Positions 48,099 to 58,556 of a stretch of DNA of 64,000 bases are shown here, one piece after another. The DNA is taken from contig JAGMWU010000029.1 of the NCBI GenBank assembly GCA_018697195.1, positions 62,001-126,000 of the forward strand. The letters run 5' to 3'. The position numbers and the translations under genes are program-made. The notes under the pieces are model-generated. The model worked only from the letters and a program-made list of their open reading frames with translations. It did not search any database and was not told the origin of the DNA. This DNA comes from Certhia americana. Its lineage: Eukaryota; Chordata; Aves; Passeriformes; Certhiidae. Positions within the stretch are counted from its first letter, which is position 1. Every line of letters begins with the position of its first letter.

Positions 48099-49516
48099 AA
48101 TTTATGTGGTGGGTCTAGTGCTGGCTAAATGCTAGTGCACCCAACTAGAATATACTTACTCATTTTCTGCTGTGAGAGGATTAGGAGAAGAACAAAGAGG
48201 GCTCAAACTTTAAGGAGTATAAAGAAAACTTTATTGACAAGACTCAAAGAATAATAAGAATCATAATAAAACCTTCAGAATATTTCTCCTCCCCCACCCT
48301 CACCCCATCTCTTTTCTCCCACAGAAACATACAGAAACAATTCAGCCAGTCTAGAATCACCTCTAGAATAGTCTTTCTTCAGTTCACTTAGGGAGAGGCG
48401 TCTCTCTTGACATGCTATGGAGACTTCTCTAAAAGAAAACAGTTCTCTTGTTGCTTCAAAGTCACAGTGAATCAGACGTCTGGGAGATGGAAACCTGATC
48501 ACTGTGCAAAAGTCCCTCCTTTTCTCTCTTGCACCTTTTCTCACAGCTGAGTTCATGGGCCATGTCAATTTATGAGGTATTATTTTAAGAATGAGCTGTT
48601 CAAAAGCAAAGCGTCTCTTTATCTCTGAGATCATCTTCATCTCTGGGAACAGAGATCTTCTTCTTCCCTGGGGACAAAGGGAAGGAGAAGATCTCTCTCA
48701 TCACTCTCTCTGTTCAAACTTTTCATGGGATCACAGCTACTTCAATATCTGCTTGCTTCAGCATAGATGCCTTTGCTTGTATCTACAATTTGAACACTTC
48801 ATTCCCCCCATCCTTTTCAATGAGTTGCAGGGAAAAGAGTCTGATGTACCAATAATATTTTCTCCATAGCATCACAAGAGGATTTCACCCCAGGATTGAG
48901 TCATCTCCTCCATCCCTCCCCTAACTTCTTTCCTGACCTTCATATTTTATATTGTTCTCTCCATGTCTTTACTCTCCTTTTCTCTCAGTCGAGAGAGGGT
49001 TGGTGTTTGCAGTTCTCATCTGTGCACTAAAAGAGTTAATACCTTGCTCCGGGCCTGCAGACCGACCCCTTGGTCTCAGCCACATGATCTCTCTTGGCTC
49101 AGCCACATGATTTCCCGGGACACCCCCTCAGCAACTTGCAGCCAGAACTGTTTTACGATGGAGGTTCCTTCATGTTGTTTCTTGAGCGGCTGTGCTGGGA
49201 GGTGTGGGAATAGCTAGGAAGGATCTCAATATCCTGGCCTAGGGCTTGGCTGTGGCACTCACATGGCAGCTGATGGCCTCCCCTCACCCCGCCCAGCAGC
49301 CACTGCTAGCTATAATTATTAATTAATTGCAACTGCTCGCTGTTCTCTCCGCTCTGCAGGCTGTGGTAGAGTGGACCTGGCCCATAGCTGCTCCTGGGGC
49401 TCTGATGGAGCCTGGTTCAGCCCAGGCCCGTGGCAGGGCAGGGTTTATGTCGGCAGGATGTTGGCCCAGCCTTGGCCTGGCCCTGCCGCCTCCCCTCCCA
49501 CTCTCGGCCGTGGCTG

Positions 49517-50012
49517 TGTGAAAAACATGGTTCACTTTCCTGGTAAAATTTAAAGAGTTTAATGAAAGACAATAAGAGATAAACAATAAAGCAAAGGTTA
49601 TAACAGCCGGGTGCCTTGGTGCTTTGCCAAGAGCACACCTGCTGTGTCCAAGACACCCCCTTAAATACACCAGCCTGTTACATATTCAGAGATATATATG
49701 CATATTCAGACTTTCCAAAAAACTTATTCCCCTGTTTCTAGGAACTATTTTACATGGCCACTCCTTGGATCTGCCTTTTTAGAGCATGCGTTCTTCAGTT
49801 TTAATTTCTTCTTATCATCTTTTGATTTAGGCTTTGGTCTCTTCTATCACAGGCAGTGAAAGTTGATAGTAGCTTGGGCCCCTGTGGGAAGTTATCCTGT
49901 CTATTCAGGCACACCACACCTAAATTCTAAAACTACAGCAAAAAAACATTATACATATAACATTCATTTTTATACTTGCGAAAAGCCAATACTAAAATAT
50001 GCATTTATAACA
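49517..50012 (-). mobile_element. Solo LTR, family A, copy 2, nested in LTR B
   Basis: Inverted relative to copy 1 at 12379-12873, 496 bp, with the same ends (plus strand tgtgaaaaacat to gcatttataaca). It is flanked by an exact 4-bp repeat gctg (49513-49516, 50013-50016), which fits an ERV1-like insertion. Sequence of LTR B continues on both sides, so A inserted after B. By eye it is about 96% identical to copy 1. Confidence 0.88.
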
Positions 50013-50210
50013 GCTGCTAGGAAGAGGGGGAATTTCTCTCTCTAAAGCCAGAAAAGAAAGAGGGTGATTCCCGGGGCTTTCATCTTAAAATGTGTGTTCA
50101 CAAAGGCACATCTTACTTTTTCATTGGTTTAACAATGTGCCAATATTCAAAACTATCTACTGATTGGTTTTTTTGTCAGGTCTAAAGAAGTTGCCAAGGT
50201 CCTTACAGGG

Positions 50211-50235
50211 AATCACTCCCATTTTGGGAGTGATT
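50211..50235. other. Perfect 10-bp hairpin in LTR B
   Basis: AATCACTCCC (50211-50220) and GGGAGTGATT (50226-50235) pair across a 5-nt loop, atttt. Copy 1 of LTR B keeps only the left arm (near 32275), so the inverted arm was either gained here or lost there. Confidence 0.9.
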
Positions 50236-50298
50236 TGGAGAAGTTCCTTTTCTTCCATACCAAAAATAAATTAATGCAAAACCAGCACAGTCATCACA

Positions 50299-50559
50299 AA
50301 TCAGATCCTGTTGTTGTTATGGGATTTATTTTTCCAAATGCAGCCTTAATTCTGGTGTTCTCCAATGCCCTGCCCTAATGTGCCCTGGTTTGGGGAGCTC
50401 CAGAGATGCTGTTAGAGCTGAGGGAGCTCCTCCAGCCCCACTTTTTTCTGTGTTTTCTCCTGAATTTCTGTGGTTTCTCCTGAAAACCTCTGAGCAAAAA
50501 CTTGTGTCGGAGCCCATCATTCTACTCATTATGAACATTTACAGTAAGTCAGGTCAAAC
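50299..50559. other. Unique non-coding sequence
   Basis: No feature recognised beyond the LTR B edge. Confidence 0.45.
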
Positions 50560-50632
50560 CAATCTGCTTATCTGCATGATCTTGTGGGGCTGATCTCCAG
50601 AGGTTCCTTCCAACCCCAGCTGTCCTGGGTTC
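50560..50632 (+). mobile_element. Probable CR1 3' terminus, diverged
   Basis: Carries 'gctgatctccagaggttcct' then 'tccaaccccagctgtcctgg', the arrangement at the end of a CR1 variant (gatgatctccagaggtccct type). The segment is short and its 5' boundary is uncertain. Confidence 0.6.
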
Positions 50633-51817
50633 TACATTGGATGGGTCAAATAGGGGATTCATCCATTCTTGTCCCTCCATTTCACCACAAAAAGTCACCG
50701 CTCAATATCAAATGAGCTTGGTGGTGTTCAAGGGAGGAAGAAAAAAGGAGATTTGGCTCATGGATGTTTTTCTCCACTCAGAAAAAAAGTTGGGAACCAT
50801 TCCATGTCAAACACTACCAAATACTGGTCTTAGAATGTGTCACATTCCCCCATTTTCCTTCGGTGCTGGAACTCCTCCAGGGGTGCTGCCCAAACCCCTA
50901 AATATTTAATTAAACTACCCCCCTCCCCTCAACTTTAAAACAGACTATTTCTCCCCAATCTTTAATCATTGGAAGTTTCATTATAGTAACAACTTCAGGG
51001 TGCTTCCAATTAACTCAACAATAACTATAGCTTGGGCTAATAAATGTTCAGCTGCCGGCCTGGGATTTATTAGCCCAGGAAAATCATTATTGCCTCATAA
51101 ACAGGAAGCACCTCCAGGTGATTTAATGACTCATGTTCCTCTCACCCTTCTTAAATTGGCTCCAATAAGCAGCTGAGATGAGAAAGATACTAAAAGTATA
51201 AACCCTAACAACAGCAAACTTTCCACTGGCAATTACTTAATGAGGAAGCTGGGTTAATAAATCTTGGGAAAGTCAGTTCATGACATCGCAGGATGACCTG
51301 AAGTTGTCACTCAAGGAATTCAAACAATGTGGGATAATTTTTATTTTATTTTGTGAAGAGTTGAATAAATAATTTGATGATGTGCCTTTGCCATGAACAG
51401 GATGTCCTGCATCCATCTCCAAGTTTGCACACATGCAAATGAGTTTGGTATCATTCATAAGGATAAAAACCTACTCTTTTCATCAGGCAAAATTTGGTGT
51501 GAAGGTTGTGGGCTCCTCATTTTCTATGTCATTTTTCAAATGCTGAGTCGGGAGTTTAAAAAAAAAAAAGAAAAAAGAAACCAAGTTTACTGTGTTTTTT
51601 TCAAACGTGTTCTGATAAACTCCTCTTTGGTCATGCCTGAGAAGCAGCAGTTGGGGTGGCACAATCTCAGCTTTGTGATTATTTCAGTGGGGTCCTGTTG
51701 TCCCCTACCTGCAGCCTCTTTTCCCATTCCTTGTGTTCTCCTTTTCTGGGGCTTTCCTGTTGAAAAATAGGACTTTGTAATTTTGTAAATTGTGTGCCAA
51801 GGAGCGCTGTGGTGCTG
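50633..51817. other. Unique sequence with a strong hairpin
   Basis: Contains the 74-nt stem-loop at 51019-51092, described separately, in an AT-rich stretch (50990-51260) with little sign of repeat origin. No gene recognised. Frames reach 125 codons (51393-51770, plus), running into the LTR flank, without recognisable domains. Confidence 0.5.
51019..51092. ncRNA. Candidate structured element, long hairpin
   Basis: Inner stem: 51031-51045 pairs with 51065-51079 over 15 positions, 14 Watson-Crick and one G-U, including TGGGCTAATAAAT with its exact complement. The loop is 19 nt (51046-51064). An outer 6-bp stem, caataa (51019-51024) with ttattg (51087-51092), closes it across a 6 x 7 internal loop. 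Size resembles a small pre-miRNA, but the duplex is short for one and the internal loop is large. It could equally be a palindromic regulatory DNA site or chance. Transcription is not shown. Confidence 0.25.
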
Positions 51818-52190
51818 TGTGGCAAGGCTTTCCCTATGTTAAGGAGACATGAGGCTTCTCTCACAGGATGCCCAGTTCTGTTATGCCAACGTACCCCTGT
51901 TCTGCTCCCTGGCTTGGTGCTGTTAATCCCCTCTCCGTCCCTGTGTCCCTCAGTCACTCCCTCCCAATTTCCCCATTGGCTCACATACCCCAACTCTGCC
52001 TTTGTATGGCCCCAGGCCCACTGACAATTGGCCCCTGGTGTTCTCCCAGCCCCTAGCACCCCTATACACGAACCTGGACCCTTGCCATGAGCCTTGCCTT
52101 TGATCCTGGACTGTCTGCATGTGTGGCTGGAATAAACATCTCTATGGAACCCATACAAAGGCCATATTAACAGCTATCCTGGTCACAACA
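51818..52190 (+). mobile_element. Solo LTR, family D, copy 2
   Basis: A 373-bp LTR, tgtggcaaggctttccctat to ggtcacaaca, flanked by gtgctg (51812-51817) and gtactg (52191-52196), a 6-bp duplication with one mismatch. AATAAA lies at 52131-52136. It is in direct orientation to copy 1 at 21201-21593 with only two substitutions across about 350 bp, and lacks about 20 bp near the 5' end. Different flanking duplications show two separate insertions. The 159-codon antisense frame at 51679-52158 runs through it and is not considered a gene. Confidence 0.88.
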
Positions 52191-52196
52191 GTACTG

Positions 52197-53867
52197 AAAT
52201 CCATCTTTTTGCATGGTTTAACCTCTCCTTGTAAAGTTCAGGACTATGAATCCCACAGATAACTCTATGAGCAGTTCTGCACTGGGTTTCAACATTAACC
52301 TGCTCTTATTTCAGAATAATGAACATTTTTTACAATCTCATTTGAGAGTTTGTTTCTCTTCTCTGTTTTCCTAGGCATTTTACGACGTTTCATGTTGTGT
52401 TGTATTGCAAACTCAGGACTGAAGGCCACTTTTGGAAGGTGTTTGGCCATCCACACTGTGGAAAAGTGTGGATCTTAGATATTTTCAGAAAATTCAGCAT
52501 TAAAAGGGAACTTCGGATTCCAAAAGATTTAGAAGTCCCTGTGAATTCCTCCCTAATCATTTCTGTGCCTCAGCAAACCCAGACTTATTTCTGTCCATGA
52601 AGAATAGATGATACATTTCAGAAAGTTTCATTAATATTGATGAGCTTTACATATGGCTAGTTAGTATTCAAAGTATTTCAATTTGTTAAACAGAAAGAGT
52701 TTCAACCATTAATTAAGTTCTGGCCATTCCATTTTCACCAAATTGAATAAATCAATGTGTTGGAACAGAATGATGTATTTGGACCAAAAATACCTCCGCT
52801 GTTTCTAAATGGAAGAAGGACAAAAATGTCTTGCTCAGCATTTTCCTCCACATTTGCATGGCCTCTGTTTCATGAATTTATTTTTGTTTTCCTGAGGTTA
52901 TATAAAAATATCTGTCCATGAAGGATATGCATGGCTTTTTGTGTTGGAAATATTATTCCTGCTTGCTTAAAGATGTGGAACTGAGGCAGAGAGGGGCTCA
53001 GTTTTACAGAAATGTTTAACTTAGAACCATCTGATGCCACCTCTAAGTAAATTAATACACCCCAGACTTTCTATTTTAGCAATGTAAACATTTATAAATT
53101 AAGATTTTAATCAAAAATCAATCAGTTTAGGTATTTTTCACTAGTTAATGAGCTACTGGTTGAATAACAGGTCAATATGGGCTGAAATTAAGGATAAGAC
53201 ATTGTAAGACAGAGATGTTCTGGCTCCTGGATCAGTTAAGCCCTTTTAGAAAGGTTCCCCTAAATTTTGTGATGCCTATTGCAGCTGTGGAGAAAATGAT
53301 CCTTTCATTTTTTTGTTTCCCTGAGCAGATGTCACTTTGGAGACTCAGGAAATTTCTCTAGTGAGTCTCCTTTGGCCTCACAGCCAAAGTCCTTCTGAAG
53401 GGACAGCACTGCTCTGCCACCAGCCTGGAGTTAAAATCCAACTCCTTTCTATCCTACATCTCAAGGTTTGCCTCATGGGCCCCAGGAATTGCATCCTGGC
53501 TGGGGCAGAGGGAATGAGTCTCAGATTTTAGGCAGGGTAGGCTTTTCTCCTCTCAGCTCAAAGGCACTATTGGAATCATCAGTGCTGGGAGCTCAAAGTT
53601 ACTCTGACATTAAAAAAGCAGTGTCCAATAGAGTGCTGGTTGCTGGAACGGCCCAATAGAATTGAGCAGGGTTTTCTCTGCTCAATTATCCCCGTACACT
53701 TCCATTGGCAGCTGCAGAATATTCTTTTTTATTCCCTGCCTCCCCCCAATTACTGAGCTCTCTGTGTGAGTCTTTAGCCTGACACTGCAGTTGACAGCAG
53801 CTCAACCGAAGAAAAGGGGCTAGAAAAGGAGTTATATTGCTGTGCAGAAAGTAGAGGGCTGGAAATC
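52197..53867. other. Unique AT-rich non-coding sequence
   Basis: No gene or repeat recognised. Frames do not exceed about 67 codons. Confidence 0.5.
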
Positions 53868-53938
53868 CTTGCTTGGAGCAGTGGGATGGATCTGATGTGA
53901 AGTCCCTGCCAGCCTTAGATATTCTGTGACTCTGTAAA
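53868..53938 (+). mobile_element. Probable CR1 3' terminus, diverged
   Basis: Shows 'ttggagcagtgggatggatc', 'aagtccctgccagccttaga' and a terminal 'attctgtgactctgtaa', matching the order at a CR1 end. It is short and diverged. Confidence 0.5.
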
Positions 53939-56321
53939 ATGGAAAAGGATGTGATGGTGGAAGCTTGAAAAACTGTTTGAATTGGAAAAAGTTTTTTTTT
54001 CTTTTAACATATTTGAAGTTGGTGAATTTTTCTGCTGAAGGAGAAAAACTGGCAAGGTTTGTTGTTGAGATCAGTAAAGCCATTTTCCCATGATTTATGT
54101 GGGTTGCGTCTCTCAGATCAAAGCTAAGACAATTATCAGGAGCCAGATTCTTTTATTGTAACCCAGCAAACAATTCAGATGGTGTTGTTTCACAAGTGGT
54201 GTCACACCAGACTTGGGGTAAGAGAATACTCTCCAGAATTTCCTGTTCTTATGTTTTTGGAGTGGCTTGGAATGGGTTGCATTTCACAGACTTTGAGGAG
54301 TCCTTTTTATTCTCCTTTCCTGCAGTCAAGTCCCCCACAACACCTGTGGTCACATAGCCAGGTCTGACTTGTTTTCCTGAGAGGAGCAGGCTATGGATTT
54401 GAAAAGTACAGATCTGAGATGGTTTTCTGCACAGGGTAGATATTTTGGAGGCAAGAAGAAGATTTAAATCCCATAGAAAGGCTGTGGTTGTGTTTTGGCT
54501 CCTTAAATCTTACAGATGAGGCTGTCCATGGATGTTGAGATGTGCCAGTTTCGGATGTTTCTTTCTCTCTAAGGTGTCATTTTCTATCCCAGCTCCTTTC
54601 CCTGTGAGGTTCAGATTTTGGGGCTAAAATCGCTATTCCTTGGGATGGCTTAAAACTTGATTTTTGTGCTGAGGAGGAGCTGCCTGCAGGCAGCAGGAAC
54701 TGGTGACATTGTTGGACTGCAGTGGCCCAGAGCTCAGTCCAGTGTCTCATTGGTTTTGATGCTTAAAGATTTCAGCTTTTATACATTTTTCATGTATTTG
54801 TAGCTTTGTAGAGTATTAATATATGGTTATATAGCTCCTGCTATATTTCCTACCCTTTCTCTTTGATAGAGTAATACATTAGCCTTCTAACACATTCCTG
54901 AAATACTGTTCAGTCTTATTTTCAAGAAGAGAACCTGCACGAAGAACATTTTGTTTTCTAACCAGAATATGAGAAGACACAAAAAGAAATAGAGCAAAGA
55001 AGCCTTGGACCAACTGCAGAGGGGCAGTGCCTGAGGGACAGCTATCTAATCAACTGCTCTCTTAACTGGACAATGTTTGTTAGATATGAGAATTTGTTAA
55101 ACTTACTAAAAATGTAGAAATCCAATGCCAAGTGTGGCCATGATCTCTGGGACACCTAGAAGTTCCAACGAAGGCCTACTTTTTGTTTTAGTACTTTAAC
55201 ACTTGTTGCAAGAGATTTTCTTTTTTGATATTAGACAAAAATTTAAACAGCACCAGATCTGGGCTGTGTCAGGACTGATTCTGTGAAAACTGAGGGTTTC
55301 CTTTTCATTTCCACATGAATCTCACTTCCAGATGAGGCAATTGTTCTGAACCAGGAGCTGAGTGGGGTCTGGAGACTGTTTTATCCAACCAGTCCTTCAC
55401 ATCCCTGCTGGTGCCTCCCCAAGCAGCTGCAATTCAGCTCCATTTCCATTGACAATTAATGTGTTATTGCAACAGATGCTATAGAAAAAAACAACGTTTC
55501 AGGGGCTGGGAGGGAGATGATGTGATGTTCTGCAGGGGGAAAGTGGTGAAACCCAGGCCACTCTTGGGCTCGTCCTCCCAGGAACATTTATCTTCTTTAA
55601 GGGCCCTCATGAAGTGATGGGGGCTGAGAAGGACTGCATTTTATCACTATTAAATTTAAGCACTGTTGAGACAGTCTGGGCAACATCTGAGCCTTCAGAC
55701 TAAGCAGGAGGCCTGTCCAGATCCATTTGGGGATGTACAGAAAATGTTTTTGAAGCAGAAGAAAAGTCTGTACAATCACTGGTATCCATAAAGCACAAAA
55801 ATCCCTGGGCTTTATTACCCAGTAACTTTGATGTAGCATTAAAACAAATTTGCATTTTAATACCTAATTCTCTGTCTTCTCTCTTTGGGGTAATCCTCTC
55901 CTTTTGAAGTACACTTTGGTTGCTTTAATAACATTCTTCTAATGAGAGAGGGAATCAATACGTGACAGGAAAGTTCATGCACCACAGAGATTTTGATATG
56001 TTGAAGCTTGGAAAGAGGTGAGGTTTAACCACTCTGTCCTGATTTTCAGTGCTCTGCTTCACCCAGGCATTCCCAAAGAGAGGGTTTTTTCTGGAGAATG
56101 TTAAACAGTTGTTGTGTGATCCCAGGGAAGTCCCTGGGCTGCTCAGCTGGGCTGTTGTTGATGGAATATTTCCAGAAAAAAGGCACAGGGATTGTGATGT
56201 TCCGTGGTATCACTGCTGAGCTGGGACCTCCCCTGCAGAGATTGATGCAATTCCAGGTTGGAGAGCCACATATTCTCTGAGGGAAAGGATTATTTCACAT
56301 CATATCCAGCAATTGCGGTCA
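53939..56321. other. Unique sequence, part possibly old repeat
   Basis: No gene recognised. A 16-bp perfect palindrome GCTGCCTGCAGGCAGC lies at 54679-54694. The stretch 54900-55220 has the look of an old bird LTR or other degraded repeat (agatatgagaatttgttaaa region), but I could not find ends or a second copy. Confidence 0.4.
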
Positions 56322-57002
56322 TATTGGTGTTCCCAGTATCACAGATGGGACCGAGCCTGGCTTTCCTGGCCTTGCTGGCTGAGCCAAATAGCTGTGGTGT
56401 TTTACCACAGAGACACCTTTGACTAGCTAGGCACTGCAGACAAGTCCAGACCTGTTGGAGCTCTCAGGATTCTCTTCCATGGAGCAGCATTAAGGCAGTG
56501 GTGGAGGAGTTGATTCTGATAGAGGGTTTAATCCAAGGTTTTTATTCCGGCACACATGCCTCTGGATCTAGCAAGTCCTCTAAGAGAATCTATCAGAACT
56601 GTAGCCAAAATCTGTAACAGGCTACAATAGCTGCTGTAACTCTGGATGTAACTCTGGATGTAATTGATGTAACTGATGAAATTCATGAAAAAACTGGCTG
56701 AGGCTGCGTGGTCACTGTCCTTTTACCTGTTGGGGGAGGTGGGAAGGGGGAGGAAGCCCACCAACCAGGTATGGGAGGGGAGGACTCAAGGACAAAGGAC
56801 ACCTGGATGACTCAATGGCCCCTAAGGGGTGGAGGGCATCTTTTGAAATTGCCAACCATTCAACACCCTTCTGGAATTCCAGGATTGATAGACAGGCTCA
56901 GCAGGGGGCAGGGTGAGGAAAGGACAGCTGATTGACATATCAGGGGGGATCTTTAGGGAGGAACCAGGTTTTCCAGGTAAACCATGAAATTGCACCACTA
57001 CA
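56322..57002 (-). mobile_element. Solo LTR, family E, copy 2
   Basis: Inverted copy of LTR E, 681 bp. The plus strand runs from tattggtgttcccagtatca to gcaccactaca; TTTATT at 56541-56546 is its polyadenylation signal on the minus strand. It shares blocks such as 'ggtgtctctgtggt', 'ccaaatagctgtggtgtt' and 'cccaccaaccaggtatggga' (as complements) with copy 1, but is clearly older or from another subfamily. Flanks cggtca and ctgcca match at 4 of 6, consistent with a decayed 6-bp duplication and again with a ...TA 3' end. Confidence 0.78.
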
Positions 57003-58159
57003 CTGCCACTATTCAGCTGAGAAATTTAATGGATTTCTAGGTCTAGGGATGATTTTTGGGTTTATTAATGTATTTATTAATTATCAGCATTTTTATTAAT
57101 GATGGCATTTATTTATTAATATTATTCCCTGTTGTGTGACTCTGCAAATCTTTTTATTTATCTTCCTCTGTGTTTTTTTCCTCATGTGTAAAAAGATGCT
57201 TCCTAAAGGACTGTGGAATCCAGAAATATGAGACACAAAAATCCTTGGGTTTTTTCCCTGTGAATGTGTTTTTTTCCTAAGAGCTTCCAACTCTTTTCCA
57301 CCAGAATGTATATCCAATCCTTCCAATGGTATCCAAAGCAAAGAGGAACTTGAAGGCGACCACATTTCTCAAATATAATTTTTATCACATATGTAGAGTA
57401 TCCTAAAAGTGACATTATATGTAAGAGAGAAACTAAAAGTTCTAAAGTTTTCTCCAGACAAGAGCACTACCAGCCTTGTAGGTGACATTTGGAAACTGGA
57501 TATTTTTATATATTTTTATTCTTAGGGTCAGGTCTTTCTGAAGGTAGAATTTGGACCAACAAATTTGTCATTCTTTGAATGGACCATAAAATAAAATTTA
57601 TTTTCAAAGACAAAGCATATGCAAGGACATAAGAGAAGATCCATGATTTTATTTCTTTTTATCATGAATATTGATAAGTGATTTTTTTTATCCTTTGTTT
57701 CCCCCTAAATGGGGAGTTGAACACTGAACATTTCCTTCTGAAGAGAATGAAAAAATGGGGGAATACCTTTAAGCAAGGATTACAGAACATGTAATAATTG
57801 CCTGGCATTTCCATGGAACTGGGCTGGATTTAAGGGAAGCAGATTGTCCAATTCATCATCTTCATGCAGTGGTTTTACTTTTAGCAGGGGAACATTCATC
57901 ATGAGGCTCAGTGAGTCTGAGATCTGGATTCCCCACACAGACAGATGGTGTTTGAGATGCCTGATGAGAGGCTTGACTTTCTCTGAGTGTGGCAATGTCA
58001 GGATAGGAGGCATATCCTTGGTTTGTTACCCCCTTTTTTTCAGGAATGACTAGTTTGGAGCACAGCACAGTCACTGCTGCTCCTCCCAAAAACTTCAGCA
58101 CATAGGAGGCAGAGCCTGGGTGAAGGAAATCAGGACCACCCACCCTGTGCTGGCATGAG
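57003..58159. other. Unique AT-rich non-coding sequence
   Basis: No repeat recognised. A 77-codon minus frame (57780-58013) has more protein-like composition than most here but overlaps other frames on both strands. See findings. Confidence 0.45.
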
Positions 58160-58556
58160 AAAGGCTGGGAAAGCTGGGAATGTTCAGCCTGGAGAAGAGA
58201 AGCTTTGGGGTGACCTAATTGCTCCTTCCAGGACTTGGAGGAACTGACAGGAAAAATGGAGAGAAACTTGGGACAAGAGATGGAGGGACAGGACAAAGGG
58301 AAAGGTTTCAAATGACAGAGTAGGGTTATTTGGGATATTGGGAAGGAATTCCTGGCTGTGAGGGTGGGGAGGGGCTGGGATGGAATTCCCAGAGAAGCTG
58401 GGGCTGCCCCTGGATCCCTGGCAGTGTCCCAGGCCAGGTTGGATGTGGCTTGGAGAAACCTGGTATAGTGGGAGGTGTCCCTGCCTATGGCAGTGTTGGG
58501 ATGAGATAATCTTTAAGGCCCCTTCCAATCCAAACCATTCCATGATCCCGTGATTT
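58160..58556 (+). mobile_element. CR1 LINE 3' fragment (about 400 bp)
   Basis: Longest CR1 tail here. It contains 'gttcagcctggagaagagaa', 'gacctaattgctccttccag', 'gggacaagagatggagggac', 'ggatattgggaaggaattcc', 'ggctgtgagggtggggaggg', 'gtccctgcctatggcagtgt' and ends 'aaaccattccatgatcccgt'. These blocks lie in the non-coding and 3'-most part of CR1; no reverse transcriptase remains. The 149-150-codon antisense frames are incidental. Confidence 0.93.

Larger units (their letters stand above)
48105..50298 (-). mobile_element. LTR B, copy 2, with nested LTR A
   Basis: On the plus strand it runs from tgtggtgggtctagtg to agtcatcaca, about 1.7 kb once the nested 496-bp LTR A (49517-50012) is removed. 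It is the 5' LTR of a minus-strand provirus: the primer binding site follows it at 48081-48098 and a minus-strand AATAAA (TTTATT at 48230-48235) precedes the U5 end. It shares many blocks with 31061-32321. The 49040-49516 part is GC-rich and absent from copy 1. Internal genes beyond the primer site are missing. A perfect hairpin at 50211-50235 lies in its U3 end. Confidence 0.75.

Noticed and set aside
21201..52190. Two LTR D copies as ends of one provirus
   Set aside because: 30.6 kb apart, with different target-site duplications and unrelated sequence between.
54679..54694. 16-bp perfect palindrome GCTGCCTGCAGGCAGC
   Set aside because: Short, GC-rich and without spacer; expected occasionally in 64 kb, with no context for function.
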